Shown here piece by piece: positions 53,841 through 63,190 of a stretch of 64,000 nucleotides of DNA. Within the stretch, counting starts at the first letter, position 1, and every line of letters starts with the position of its first letter. Under the pieces are notes generated by a model that ran no database searches, was not told where the DNA came from, and was given only the letters and a program-made list of their open reading frames with translations. A program made the translations under genes and the position numbers. Origin of the DNA: Acidobacteriaceae bacterium KBS 83 (GTDB lineage: Bacteria > Acidobacteriota > Terriglobia > Terriglobales > Acidobacteriaceae); the NCBI GenBank assembly GCA_000381585.1, contig KB906735.1, forward strand, positions 84,242 through 148,241, given 5' to 3'.

Positions 53841-53877
53841 AGCGCAACGTAGCGCAACGTGGCGCGACGTGGCGCGG
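53841..53877 (+). repeat. 10-bp tandem repeat (about 3.7 units)
   Basis: The unit AGCGCAACGT occurs twice in a row (53841-53860), followed by GGCGCGACGT and GGCGCGG. The exact 10-base period, one helical turn, would place all units on one DNA face. It lies about 95 bases upstream of the ORF at 53970. Regulator binding is possible. Confidence 0.6.
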
Positions 53878-53969
53878 GTCTACGCTGGGGACTCGCTGCG
53901 GTACTTGTCGCGTCTTAACGCAAAAAAAAGGCACAGTATGTACACTGTCGCTGTATATGGAGGGCCCCC

Positions 53970-54257
53970 ATGGGCCAGATTACTCAAGACGGATACACCT
54001 TCAATTCGGATTGGATCGACCACCGGATTGCAATGCTCACGGATGGAAATATCCCGCGGGACGTGCGTCGGTACAAACTTCTTCGCGAATTGGAAGCACA
54101 CAAGGCAGCAATGAAGCGTATGCCCGAGATGATGCCTAACGATCGCGCGGCAATCGCACATGCCAAGGCTTATCTCGCCGCTCTCGAAGATGCTTTTGAC
54201 CGGCGCGTTTATGAGATGCCGCACCCGCGGCCGCTAAGGCGACCAATCGTAAGGTGA
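53970..54257 (+). CDS. Hypothetical helical protein
   Basis: This 95-aa ORF has GGAGG 6 bases before its ATG. The product is helical and charged (ELEAHKAAMKRMPEMM, ALEDAFDRRVYEM), with a basic proline-rich C-terminus (PRPLRRP). No family is recognised. The Crp/Fnr gene downstream is in the same direction. Confidence 0.6.
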   Translation: MGQITQDGYTFNSDWIDHRIAMLTDGNIPRDVRRYKLLRELEAHKAAMKRMPEMMPNDRAAIAHAKAYLAALEDAFDRRVYEMPHPRPLRRPIVR

Positions 54258-54521
54258 GATGGCGGTAAGGGGAAGGGCGCAGGCGGGCAGAACTTCGCTC
54301 GGGTGGGGGAGCGGTGCGCCGCAGGGGGAGCAGTGGATGTTCATGGCGCCTAATATTGGGGGAGGCCGAATTACGAGTTATGTATACCACCGCGGTGAGA
54401 GAAGGACTGGAGATGGGAGACCAGCGAGAACGACCCGCAGTAATATCAACGAACCCAGTAGATTCGATCTTCGGGACGCGTCCATCGCGGCTGCGGCCCT
54501 TCTTTTGGGAGCTGGGCCAAG

Positions 54522-55214
54522 ATGCTGCCAACTGTGACGCTCGTAAAACAACTCAGGCCGCGCTTCTTTGAAGGACTTACTCCTACAGAGATTGCATCAA
54601 TCATCGCGCCAGCAGCCCGACGTTCCTTCCCAGCACAGTCGGTAATGTCACGCGAAGGGTATGCCGCCAACAGTTTCTTTATGGTGCTCCGTGGGCGCGC
54701 GCGCGGCTTCTGCATGACCCCGCAAGGTGACAAGGTGCCTGTGCGCTGGTTTCCACCGGGAGAGATTTTTGGTGGTGCGGCGATGCTGCCGGAGTCTGTC
54801 GATTACCTGATAAGCACAGAGGCTGTTACGAACACCACAGTCCTCGCATGGGATCGCACCACGATCCGCTCGCTTCGTGCCAGATACGAGCGGCTGGCCG
54901 ACAACCCTGCGATGATCGCCTATGACTATCTGGTGATGTATCGGTCTCTTCACCTTGCCGCGCGGTGCGATACTGCACCCCAGCGCTTCGCGTTGGTGCT
55001 GGCCAACCTCGCGACAGGCATCGGCCGGCAGGTGGATGGAGGATTCGAGTTGGATGTCCGCAACGAGGAACTGGCCAACGAAGCTGGCGTTACCATCTTC
55101 ACGGCAAGCCGCCTTATGAGCAGGTGGGCCTTGGAAGGCATTATCGCTAAAGCCCGCGGCAAGGTTGTTGTTCTGTCGCTCTCCGCGCTTTATTCCTTGG
55201 CGGGCACCCTATAG
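54522..55214 (+). CDS. Crp/Fnr family transcriptional regulator
   Basis: The 230-aa protein has a cyclic-nucleotide-binding-type beta barrel (residues 12-120; FFMVLRGRARGF, FPPGEIFGGAAML), a dimerisation helix and a C-terminal winged helix (NEELANEAGVTIFTASRLMSRW, residues 180-201). It lacks the cysteines of an Fnr iron-sulfur cluster. No neighbouring target operon is evident. The 10-bp tandem repeat 650 bases upstream could be a binding site. Confidence 0.88.
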   Translation: MLPTVTLVKQLRPRFFEGLTPTEIASIIAPAARRSFPAQSVMSREGYAANSFFMVLRGRARGFCMTPQGDKVPVRWFPPGEIFGGAAMLPESVDYLISTEAVTNTTVLAWDRTTIRSLRARYERLADNPAMIAYDYLVMYRSLHLAARCDTAPQRFALVLANLATGIGRQVDGGFELDVRNEELANEAGVTIFTASRLMSRWALEGIIAKARGKVVVLSLSALYSLAGTL

Positions 55215-55705
55215 GCGTAGTTCGAGTTGCCGACATTCAGGTGGTTCACGGGGTGCCACCATGCTGCCGCCTAGTTCGCCCCCGTCCGCCCGCCATCCGG
55301 CCGCACACAGGGCAACGTGTGGCGCGTGTCTCCGCACGTCGAGGCATCATGCCCACTCATAGACACTTTCGCCTCTGTCAAGCCCCACGAGTTGCGGTGG
55401 CTTTTCCACCTTCGGCTGCGGCCTATCTTCGGTGGCATGGGATCGTATCCGAGACGCGAGAAGGCCGAGCAGAAGGCGCGTGAGCGTGCCGACACGGTGC
55501 CCGCGCTCGACTGCCAGTCCTGTGGCGCGCTCACACCTAGCGAGCGATTCCGCTACTACCCGATCAGATCGTCTGCGACGCCTGCGACGAGCGGAATCCG
55601 CAGAGCCGTCGTCGATTGGTGCCGCGAGCGCTTCTCCAGCCCCGCAGCATATGCGTGAACTTCGTGGACTGCGTGGTCTCGCGGCACAAGCCATGGCCCT
55701 CGACC
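55215..55705. other. GC-rich stretch with no reliable gene
   Basis: Overlapping frames on both strands lack ribosome binding sites. One + frame (55317-55658) carries a CQSCGALTPSERFRYYP motif and might be a decayed zinc-binding gene. I do not accept it as intact. Confidence 0.3.
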
Positions 55706-55786
55706 CACTGTCTCATCAGGCAGGCTCACGAGGGCATCCGCTACATATCTGAATCGCTGCGTAAGGTCGGTACCGCGGCGTGAGTA
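55706..55786 (-). pseudogene. DNA ligase fragment 3: residues ~51-78
   Basis: The codons YSRRGTDLTQRF, then ALVSLPDETV, align with residues 51-77 of the intact ligase at 52493. No other ligase sequence flanks them. Between here and 56181 no gene is recognised. Confidence 0.75.
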
Positions 55787-56181
55787 GGGAGGCGCGGAAG
55801 CCTGTGCGGTCATGAGAGCGCGGGGATTCGCGGTTCTTACGTCGATGGACGTCTCCCACCGCCGCCCACAACTGCTCCAATGAATGCATGAGCATATCGT
55901 GAAATACGAAAAGGCTGAATGAGCATCATGAGACCAATAGTGTTGAGCCGAGAGATGAAAGCTGTGCAGTTTTGCTCAGGAAATGCGGGAAGGCTTGCTC
56001 ATCTCGAGGGGTGTTGCAAGGGCCTGTACTCGCCTGCTCAAAATGGACAAGCGTACGGCATTCAGGTAGGGTTGGAAGTGAGGCCGTTACTACACCTCCT
56101 CCTCTTTCAGGTTTCCTGAACTAAGTCAGCCCATCTGAAGTTCTCTCTTCTTAGCTAACAATGGCCTCTTAAGGAGGACCT

Positions 56182-56502
56182 ATGTTTGCACGAAACGTCT
56201 CCGTTCATCTGAAATACAACATGCTTTCTGAGTACGGCCACGTATTTGAAAGCAAAATTCTCCCTTTACTTCGCAAACAGAAGGGCTTTAGGGATGAGAT
56301 CACGTTTGCCAGGCCCGGCGGCGTGGATGTGATGGCAATTAGTTTGTGGGACAACAAAGCGGATGCAGAAGCCTACAACACTAATACTTATCCAGAAGTG
56401 TTGAAAGCCTTCGAAAAAGTCGTCGATGGAAGTCCTAAGGTTGAGACGTGTGAGGTTATCAGCTCAACCTCCCATAAGCTCACTTATCCCGTACACGCAT
56501 AA
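56182..56502 (+). CDS. Antibiotic-biosynthesis-monooxygenase-like (dimeric alpha-beta barrel) protein
   Basis: This 106-aa protein has AAGGAGG just upstream of ATG. The pattern of strand, helix (YGHVFESKILPLLRKQKGF), strand (DVMAISLWDNKADAEAYN) and helix (YPEVLKAFEKVV) fits the ABM / dimeric alpha-beta barrel fold. Members are small oxygenases or ligand-binding proteins. No partner genes are near. Confidence 0.75.
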   Translation: MFARNVSVHLKYNMLSEYGHVFESKILPLLRKQKGFRDEITFARPGGVDVMAISLWDNKADAEAYNTNTYPEVLKAFEKVVDGSPKVETCEVISSTSHKLTYPVHA

Positions 56503-57180
56503 GAGCCGTCGTCAGGTTCTAAGGGGAGGCAGTCGAGTCAGCCATCCTCGTACCATTCCACCACATTGCTACGTAATCAGGAGCCAGTGGCAGAAACAGG
56601 AGGCGGCTTACACCGCCTCCAGTTTCACCTCTCATTCGCCGCATATCGGACAAACGTGTTCTCCGTTTGTCTGCTTGACGTTCTTCCGGCAATGGAAATG
56701 CGAGTAGTTAGCTCGACTACGTCATACTCGCGCTTTGCTGCTTGGACGTTTGGCTGTTCTTAACGAGCCGAGTGATCCGTTGTCATGTTCCGCCGCGCCG
56801 CAGAGCCAGTAAGAGCCTTTCTCTCCGACGCGTACGATGAGACAGCGGAAGCCCGTGCGCTTAAGAAGGCTTCTACAATCTGGACTCGAAGAACACTCCC
56901 CTCCTATATATCCGTCCGCGCAAATTGTTTTGGCATTACGAGCGTGGATCAAGAGCGCGGCTAAATTCACTTCCCGACCAGGGGCGGTCAGCGCGTGCAT
57001 TAGTTGCAACGCGTGTGGTCGAACCAGGGATTGGTTCCTTGCCGCGTCGCGCTACGTTGCCTCTGTGCGACCGCAGGGCATCGGACGGGTTGGGGGCCGC
57101 ACAAACGCACCACTCGCAGCTTCGCTCGCTGGTATCGCCGCCGGTTCATGTCAGCTAATCTGCGCTGCTGAGAGGTGTCG
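56503..57180. other. Gap without an accepted gene
   Basis: Several frames of 60-115 codons occur on both strands, none with a good ribosome binding site. A minus-strand frame at 56722-57009 ends in a tryptophan/cysteine-containing segment (GEKGSYWLCGAAEHD) that may be a decayed small protein. Nothing else is seen. Confidence 0.3.
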
Positions 57181-57603
57181 CTAGTGCGTTATCGTCTTCG
57201 TTTTTGGATGACAGTGGCAGATGCATGCGACCGGGCCGAGCAGGAGATCGCCGGCATGGAGAATCGAATATCCGGGGCAGCGCAGGTGATCATCGATCGC
57301 GTCGCAGATGTCTAGCTCAAAGAGGATGGTGGGACGCGGAATGAGAGGGCGGGTCATGCCCTTAGACTTCTCCCGACCCCATGGCCACCGCCAAGCCTGT
57401 GAATACCGTAGCAGACGGAATCCCTTTGGCGACGCTGCAAAGGCCATGGGCCTGTAGTCGTCCCCGGCGTAGACGTATTGTTGACCGCAGTCATCGCACA
57501 GAAAGTCTAAAGCTGCGTCAGGTGGGCTTATTGCTTCCGCTATGAGGTGCTGAGTGCCGCAGGTCGGTGTCTTGCAGGTGATGGACCAGCAGAGGATCAT
57601 CAT
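57181..57603 (-). CDS. Hypothetical cysteine-rich, possibly zinc-binding protein
   Basis: From ATG 57603 the frame gives 140 aa with a zinc-ribbon-like pair: CKTPTCGTQHL (residues 9-19) and LCDDCGQQYVYAGDD. A basic tryptophan-rich middle and a CICHCHPK ending follow. The frame is open to 57849. No ribosome binding site is obvious and no family is recognised. Confidence 0.45.
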   Translation of the reverse strand: MMILCWSITCKTPTCGTQHLIAEAISPPDAALDFLCDDCGQQYVYAGDDYRPMAFAASPKGFRLLRYSQAWRWPWGREKSKGMTRPLIPRPTILFELDICDAIDDHLRCPGYSILHAGDLLLGPVACICHCHPKTKTITH

Positions 57604-57992
57604 CGATTCTGCTTTTTCGAGTTCATTTCGACGACTTGTCTCTTCTGCCCCGCGCGCAGGGCACTTAAATTTGTCCAGAACGATTGATTGGTTTGGGCCC
57701 AGGCACCGCAGGGTATTCCTAGAGTGCAAATCACGAAGAAGACTTTTCGCATGGGCGCACCTAATCTCCCTACCTTTATTAGTCATGGGCCGCAATTCTC
57801 TAATGCCGTGAGGAAAAGAAACCGTACCAGACATCGGGGGCCGAGTCATTGCGCAAGCGCAATCTCAGCGGCAGAGGCTTGCAGCGGACTGGTCAAAGTT
57901 AACTATTACAATAACGAGACTGTCACTAGTGTCCGGGGCTGCTATTCTTAAATGAGCGTTGTGGACGCTCTGACGCTACAAAGAGGCCATCC
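57604..57992. other. Region upstream of the cysteine-rich gene, no independent gene seen
   Basis: The minus-strand frame continues open to 57849 but adds no recognisable domain. The remainder probably holds the divergent promoters of the genes at 57603 and 57993. Confidence 0.3.
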
Positions 57993-58316
57993 TTGGCCGC
58001 TCCGCATTCCCGTAAATTCCTCCGCAAACAGAATGACAGTGGGACATACGAGTCCACATGCTCCGTCTGCAATAGGACGCTCGAGCTTACCCTCGACGAA
58101 CTGGAAGGCTCACATCTATGTCTACAAGCCGATCTTGTCCGGCGGAGATCTGAGCCCGCTCCTTTTCGAGCAAAGTGGGACGGACTTCCGGGCGCCAGCA
58201 TCCGAAGCGTTGGCCGGAGCACCTGTGCTTTGGACGAGACACCGGCAGAATCCCTCGACGTGAAGACGACTCCTGACGTTGAAATCGGCTCGGTTCGAGC
58301 TTCTAAACGAAGTTAG
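57993..58316 (+). CDS. Small cysteine-motif hypothetical protein
   Basis: TTG 57993 has AGAGG 7 bases upstream and opens a 107-aa frame. The motif STCSVCNRTLELTLDELEGSHLC resembles a single-zinc motif (CxxC...H-x-C) of small acidobacterial proteins I recall. The C-terminal half is low-complexity and may be eroded. Confidence 0.5.
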   Translation: MAAPHSRKFLRKQNDSGTYESTCSVCNRTLELTLDELEGSHLCLQADLVRRRSEPAPFRAKWDGLPGASIRSVGRSTCALDETPAESLDVKTTPDVEIGSVRASKRS

Positions 58317-58431
58317 GGATCAAGGTGTGCTGCGACAAGCAGCGGTTGTGCCGTCTTTCTCGCCTCTAGCCGTACCGTTTGCTGCGGACGAGCCCCTTCC
58401 AAGTTGTCTCAGGTAACACCAGGAGCGCTCC

Positions 58432-58617
58432 ATGATGAGGAGTCTTAGTCCACCCGTTCTTAACACGGATCAGTTTTCGCCAAATGCAAATACCATAACT
58501 TTCCTGGCTTATAGGTTGTGGGAAGAGCGAGGAAGACCGATTGGCTCCCCTGAAGAAGACTGGTTCGAAGCTATATGTCAAATCAAACATGATAGGACAC
58601 CTGGTTCCGTTCTTTAG
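58432..58617 (+). CDS. DUF2934 family small protein
   Basis: This 61-aa protein has AGGAG 6 bases before ATG 58432. The DUF2934 core is clear: ITFLAYRLWEERGRPIGSPE, then EDWFEAICQIK. DUF2934 proteins are widespread in soil bacteria with no assigned function. It precedes the response regulator by 27 bases, so they are probably cotranscribed. Confidence 0.85.
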   Translation: MMRSLSPPVLNTDQFSPNANTITFLAYRLWEERGRPIGSPEEDWFEAICQIKHDRTPGSVL

Positions 58618-58644
58618 TCTCGAAGTACGCCTAAGGAGGGCTCT

Positions 58645-59475
58645 ATGGCGAGTGCAACAATTTTGCTGGTGGATGATGACGAAGTTCTGCGTCATACGTT
58701 GGCTGCCGTCCTGCAAGAACACGGCTTCGGCGTAACAACCGCAGCCAGCGTGCCCGAGGCGCTGAAACTTATCAGTGCGGGAAGCTACGACGTACTACTC
58801 AGTGATCTCCATATGCCCGGAAAGGGAGATGGCCTCACGGTCGTAAGCGCGATGCGTCACGCAAATCCCCGAGCTGTCACCATGTTATTCAGTGCCTTCC
58901 CGGAGATGGACGCTGCCGCTCAGGCCATCCTCCTTCAGGCCGATCAGATCCTGGTAAAGCCGATGAACTTTCCTTCGCTGATCGAAGCGATCGAGCAGCG
59001 GCTTGCAGTTGGAGCTCCTCCGTCGCGCGTGATCGAGAGTGTGGCTACGATTCTCGAACACTCCATTCAGACCACCGCAGACGCTTGGTTTGAGCGCGTC
59101 GAGAAGGACAAGAAGTTCACCACCATTTCAATGAGTCACGAACAGCGTGTTGGTCATCTTCCTAAAGTTCTGATTGACCTGGTCAATCGTCTGCGCTCGT
59201 TCAATTCTTTGGGCAGCAGAGAATTGGTATCAGTCGCGGCACAGCGGCACGGTCGCCTTCGGTGTCAGCAGGGGTATTCGGCTGCAATGTTGGTCGCAGA
59301 GTCGCGAATGTTACAGGTCAGTATCTTTGAAACCTTGCAAAAAAATCTAGCAAGCATCGATTTCAGCATTCTTTTGAATGGAGTGATGACAATCGCAGAT
59401 GAGGTGGATTCACAACTCAGTCAGGCGATGGACAGTTATATAGAGGAGTCTCTTCTCAAAGCCACGTCTGTTTAG
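58645..59475 (+). CDS. Response regulator with RsbRD-like C-terminal domain
   Basis: The 276-aa protein has AAGGAGGG just upstream. Residues 1-120 form a receiver (D10-D12, phospho-acceptor D54, K105). Residues 130-270 form a helical domain with WFERVEKD and SHEQRVGHLPKVLIDLV, resembling the RsbRD N-terminal sensor domain of stressosome-type regulators. It has no DNA-binding domain, so it probably acts by protein contact in a stress or partner-switching pathway. It is coupled with the DUF2934 gene. Confidence 0.85.
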   Translation: MASATILLVDDDEVLRHTLAAVLQEHGFGVTTAASVPEALKLISAGSYDVLLSDLHMPGKGDGLTVVSAMRHANPRAVTMLFSAFPEMDAAAQAILLQADQILVKPMNFPSLIEAIEQRLAVGAPPSRVIESVATILEHSIQTTADAWFERVEKDKKFTTISMSHEQRVGHLPKVLIDLVNRLRSFNSLGSRELVSVAAQRHGRLRCQQGYSAAMLVAESRMLQVSIFETLQKNLASIDFSILLNGVMTIADEVDSQLSQAMDSYIEESLLKATSV

Positions 59476-59884
59476 CGGGAAAGTCATGGGCCAATCGTCG
59501 CATGAATGGTGCTAGTTACCCAGTCTGCCGTTCGGTCTCCTTTGCAGTTATGGAAGACATGCGCACATTCTCAGCGAGGAAGCCCATGTTCCGGCGTGCG
59601 GCCTCGACCGCCTCGCCGTCCCCGTTCTATCTCAAGTCGAAAAACTGATTAAGCAGAAGATGCGCGGCCCGATGCCGACGGCAACCGACGTAGGCCGCGA
59701 CATGATGGGCTGGAGCCCGGAGTGCGCGAAAGCGTTGCTTGATAACTTCCTCGATGCGTACCACGAGATAGCGCGGGAGTCGCTCAAACAGGCGCTGACC
59801 GAGATTCCGACTGGGATTCACACCCTATGGCCGAGCGCATAATAAAGGGCCGGAGGGACGCGCATGAAAATTCCTCCGAGCGGT
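59476..59884. other. Gap with a possible remnant ORF at 59660-59842
   Basis: A + frame ending at 59842 reads protein-like sequence (GWSPECAKALLDNFLDAYHE) and is open further upstream without a start codon or ribosome binding site. It may be the 3' end of a lost gene. Nothing else is recognised. Confidence 0.3.
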
Positions 59885-60031
59885 AATTCTGAAGCAGGTT
59901 GAAATTTGGTTCTCCCTGCTCGTCAAGAGCGACGACTTCGCCATCGATCACTGTCTCCGTCAGGCAGGACCCTCAGGGAATCCGCTACATATGGGTTCGA
60001 TGAAGCGTGCGGTTCGTTGGATAGTGGCCAA
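59885..60031 (-). pseudogene. DNA ligase fragment 4: start codons fused to residues ~70-99
   Basis: TTG 60031 opens TIQRTARFIEP, matching the ligase N-terminus. At about 59994 the sequence jumps to the LPD-TVIDGE region, with an extra base that shifts the frame, and continues to FNLLQNY before ending near 59885. The adenylation lysine segment is deleted. The upstream leader is retained. Confidence 0.8.
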
Positions 60032-60270
60032 ACCCGTCACCCGTCGGAAGAAATGAAGGTCAAATATTCGGGGGAACCCTCGCGAAACGCCTTCTTGAAA
60101 ACTCTTGATTCTAGCAACGCTCCAATGCGATCCCGTCCCCCTCCCTCTAAAGGGTCGAATCTGGTGGGGAAACTTGAAAACTCCGAAATCAAATACACGT
60201 CGCGCTCAGCAGATGCACGCCGCACTCAGGCAAAACAAAGCATTCATTTGAAAAGCAATTGATTTCGAGC
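60032..60270 (-). promoter_or_regulatory. Conserved ligase leader, copy B
   Basis: This is the counterpart of 53456-53690, with small insertions and substitutions. It includes the same CTTGAAAACTCCGAAATCAA stretch and the SRVFKKAFREGSPEYL frame, which here ends SSDG and stop. It lies upstream of broken ligase fragment 4. Confidence 0.55.
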
Positions 60271-60478
60271 CCTCACAACTGGCCGTCGCTTCGAGTCCAG
60301 TCTTTGAATCGCACCGTGGAGAGTGCAATGTCGGCGAGTCGCGAGAGTCAGGGGTAGGCAGCCTCTGACGACAGCTTCCCCCTACACGTGCCGAAGGGTC
60401 TTGATCTTCCTTGCCGAGCGGAGGCAACATGGCTGCTCATCCTGATTCGCTCGTTGAATCGATCTCTAGGAGAGACAG

Positions 60479-62380
60479 ATGTTCTGGCGGCCTACCAGCA
60501 TGTTGGCGCTCTTGTTGGCAATGACCCTGCATGCGCAAAGCAAGGGCACAGTCACGCCGCGGGAATTTCACGGCACGTATGAGGAGCTGAGTCCCGCGCA
60601 GAAGAAATTGATCGACGACTGGTATGCAGAATACAACGACATGACTCATGACAAGTCGGAGCCCAGCGAGTACAACCAATTTTCCCAGTCAACGCGCACT
60701 ACATTCGAGGCGGTCACCCATGCGCTGATGACGACGCCGCTGACCGACAAGTCGGGAAAGTCCATGGGAAACGCGTTGGATCTGGTGCAGTCGATTGAAG
60801 TCATCAACGGGAAGGTGCCGCGTGCGCGTGGGGACCTGCAATTCCGGATTTATGTTGTGCTCAAACCTGACGCTTTCGAGAAGCTGAAAGCTTCGAATGA
60901 GTTCTTCCGTGATCGCGATAATACGATCTTCCACCATGGTTATCCTCTGAACTACCGGCAGGATGGTGGCGCGCCCTCGATTCAGGTCTCGGTCGCAAAA
61001 GATGTGCGCCATGCCGACATCGATGTAGATTACCGATCGGCAAAGTTTCCGCAGGGACTGGTGAACGGACACCTGACAGCGGCCAATTCTGACGTTCGCG
61101 CCCGGGGGAACACGCAGAAGCATCTGCAGCGATGGCAGGGTCTGACCGATTGGTGGCAGAACCTGTTTGGCTTTCCCGAGAAAGTAGAATCGTCGGAGGA
61201 GAAACTTCCGGAAGGTGAAATACCCGCGATACCGCGAAGGGGCGACGATGAAGTTGAAGCCGCGGTCAGCGACTATCTGACAGCGTGGCTGGTGGAACAG
61301 AAACCGAACATATCGGCCGCGTACCTGTCCAACCTGTCGTATTCCTGCCTCGAGGAGTACGGCCCGGAATCGGGAAAAGTCGTGAGCGCAGGAGTAGCTC
61401 CTTACGTCGCGGCCAACAACATGGCAGATGTGAACCGCGCCATCGGAAAGGCTTCGACATTGCAGGCCGCGGTTGAGCCCTTGAGCCTGCACGATCAGAA
61501 TCTAATGGCGGTGAAACACCGCTATGAGACGGCATTCGCGCTCTACCGGGTGTCGAATGGGCTGGCGTCGGAGTTCATCTGTGATCCCGATCGCGCTTTT
61601 GATGACTTTAATAGCGTGAGGGCGGAAGGCACTACGAGCAAATACACCGGATACTTTGCGGCGGCTTTCCGTCTGAGAGGCCCGAAAGCGAAGAGCGATG
61701 CAGTCACGCTGCTCTGGAGGAAGGAAGGCAAGTACTGGAAGGTGATTGCATGGGACGTGGAGCCCGAAGAAGCTACGCCTGGCAAGACGCCCGATACGTC
61801 CCGGCGGCGCAAGGCTGCGGCGCCTGTATCCGGGGAACGGCAAATGAGCGCTGACCCGGAATTCGTGCGCGCCTCGCAGGACTTCCTGCATTCCTGGCTG
61901 GTGTCGGATAACTTTGATTCCGCCGGAACATACTTTTCTCAGCGATCGTACGCCTGCGTCGCAGATTACCTTTCGCCGGATCAGCCGGCCCCATCGACTT
62001 CCGCCGACTATGCCAATTATGTTCGCAGCGCAATGACGAGCGTCGGGAAGGATGTTGGTCCAGTCGAGCATCTCCGGGATGCCATGGAGCCGGTGCAGCC
62101 CGAACATGACGACCTCAAAATATTGCGCCACGAGGGAGAGGGCGCATACACCGTGGTGGCCGTACCGGATTACCTTGAGGAACTGTTCTTGTGCGACAAG
62201 GAGTCATCGAAGCATCCTTATGATGTGTCACCGGATCCGAAGGGTACGGTCTATGGCAACTACTACGCCACACTGTTCGCCTTGCGGACACCTGGCGAGC
62301 ATCCGGCGGCGCTCACGCTGCTGTGGGCCAAGGAGGGCCAGAAGTGGCAGATCGTCGCGTATGAGGTCCTGGCGCCGTGA
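60479..62380 (+). CDS. Exported hypothetical protein with a duplicated C-terminal domain
   Basis: This 633-aa protein has GGAGAG upstream of its ATG and a signal peptide (about residues 1-19, ending LHAQ). Residues 25-230 form a unique domain. Two homologous units follow, near 260-430 and 455-633. They share the patterns SYSCLEEY/SYACVADY, then YFAAAFRLR/YYATLFALR and a TLLW-KEG-W-I ending typical of NTF2/SnoaL-like folds. The linker is basic (SRRRKAAAP). Function unknown; periplasmic or surface location is likely. Confidence 0.8.
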   Translation: MFWRPTSMLALLLAMTLHAQSKGTVTPREFHGTYEELSPAQKKLIDDWYAEYNDMTHDKSEPSEYNQFSQSTRTTFEAVTHALMTTPLTDKSGKSMGNALDLVQSIEVINGKVPRARGDLQFRIYVVLKPDAFEKLKASNEFFRDRDNTIFHHGYPLNYRQDGGAPSIQVSVAKDVRHADIDVDYRSAKFPQGLVNGHLTAANSDVRARGNTQKHLQRWQGLTDWWQNLFGFPEKVESSEEKLPEGEIPAIPRRGDDEVEAAVSDYLTAWLVEQKPNISAAYLSNLSYSCLEEYGPESGKVVSAGVAPYVAANNMADVNRAIGKASTLQAAVEPLSLHDQNLMAVKHRYETAFALYRVSNGLASEFICDPDRAFDDFNSVRAEGTTSKYTGYFAAAFRLRGPKAKSDAVTLLWRKEGKYWKVIAWDVEPEEATPGKTPDTSRRRKAAAPVSGERQMSADPEFVRASQDFLHSWLVSDNFDSAGTYFSQRSYACVADYLSPDQPAPSTSADYANYVRSAMTSVGKDVGPVEHLRDAMEPVQPEHDDLKILRHEGEGAYTVVAVPDYLEELFLCDKESSKHPYDVSPDPKGTVYGNYYATLFALRTPGEHPAALTLLWAKEGQKWQIVAYEVLAP

Positions 62381-62452
62381 GAAGGTAATTCGCGAGCGCG
62401 TAATGATCTCAAAACTCCGGCGTCCCAAAACGATGCCACCGAGAGATAATCA

Positions 62453-63175
62453 TCACTGCTTCTGATAATTCGAATTTTGCTCGTTTATCGTCAACTCCTT
62501 GCTGACACCGTCAATGGTTGTTGTGGCTACGTGGTTGGTCCCATCCGCGAGCTGCGCGAACTGCGCCGAGATGGTGACGGCGTCCTTGGGATCACTCAGG
62601 TACGAGTTCACCTGCACGCTCGCCGGTGAATGGGTCTGCTCGTTAATCGTCATGGTCATCGAGTCACCCGGCTTCACGTAATTCTTGATCACCAAGCTCA
62701 CAGTGCCCGCGCCGGGTTGCAACGAGATATTGCCAGCCTGCTTGGCCTGCGTCAGGGCGTCGGGATTAGGCGTGGTGTACTGCTTGGCCAGCGCGCCGAT
62801 GGACTGGCCGTACTCTTTGTACTCCTCGGTCTTCTTCTCGATGACGTGTTCTTTGAGGCGGCCTTCGCGTCCGCCGCCGGAACTCGCCTTCTGGTCGTTG
62901 GCGAGGGTCTTCTGCTGCTTGCCATTGACCATCTGGACCTGGTAGGTCTTCGTGTCTTTCACGTCGCCCTTGATGGCAATGGTTTCCGTTTCCGTCCAGG
63001 TATACTGGGCGAGCTTCTGCTTGTTAGCTGCCTGCGCCTCCTTGATGGCCATTACCTTCTGCTCCATCTGTTGGCTCTGTGCCGCCACAGGCGCGGTTGC
63101 GAATAGCCCTGCCGGGATGGCCACTGCCAAAGCAAGCGACGTACGTCTCAATCCAAAATTTAATCGTTGAATCAT
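62453..63175 (-). CDS. Exported hypothetical protein
   Basis: The 240-aa product starts at ATG 63175, with GAGAGG 6 bases upstream. It has a signal peptide (residues 1-33, ending PVAAQ), a glutamine/lysine-rich helix (about 35-60) containing YTWTETE, and a glycine/lysine-rich centre. A beta-rich C-terminal half follows (YVKPGDSMTMTIN, AVTISAQFAQLADGTNHV). It resembles acidobacterial secreted proteins without assigned role. It is convergent with the 60479 gene. Confidence 0.75.
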   Translation of the reverse strand: MIQRLNFGLRRTSLALAVAIPAGLFATAPVAAQSQQMEQKVMAIKEAQAANKQKLAQYTWTETETIAIKGDVKDTKTYQVQMVNGKQQKTLANDQKASSGGGREGRLKEHVIEKKTEEYKEYGQSIGALAKQYTTPNPDALTQAKQAGNISLQPGAGTVSLVIKNYVKPGDSMTMTINEQTHSPASVQVNSYLSDPKDAVTISAQFAQLADGTNHVATTTIDGVSKELTINEQNSNYQKQ

Positions 63176-63190
63176 ATTGTCCTCTCGCAA

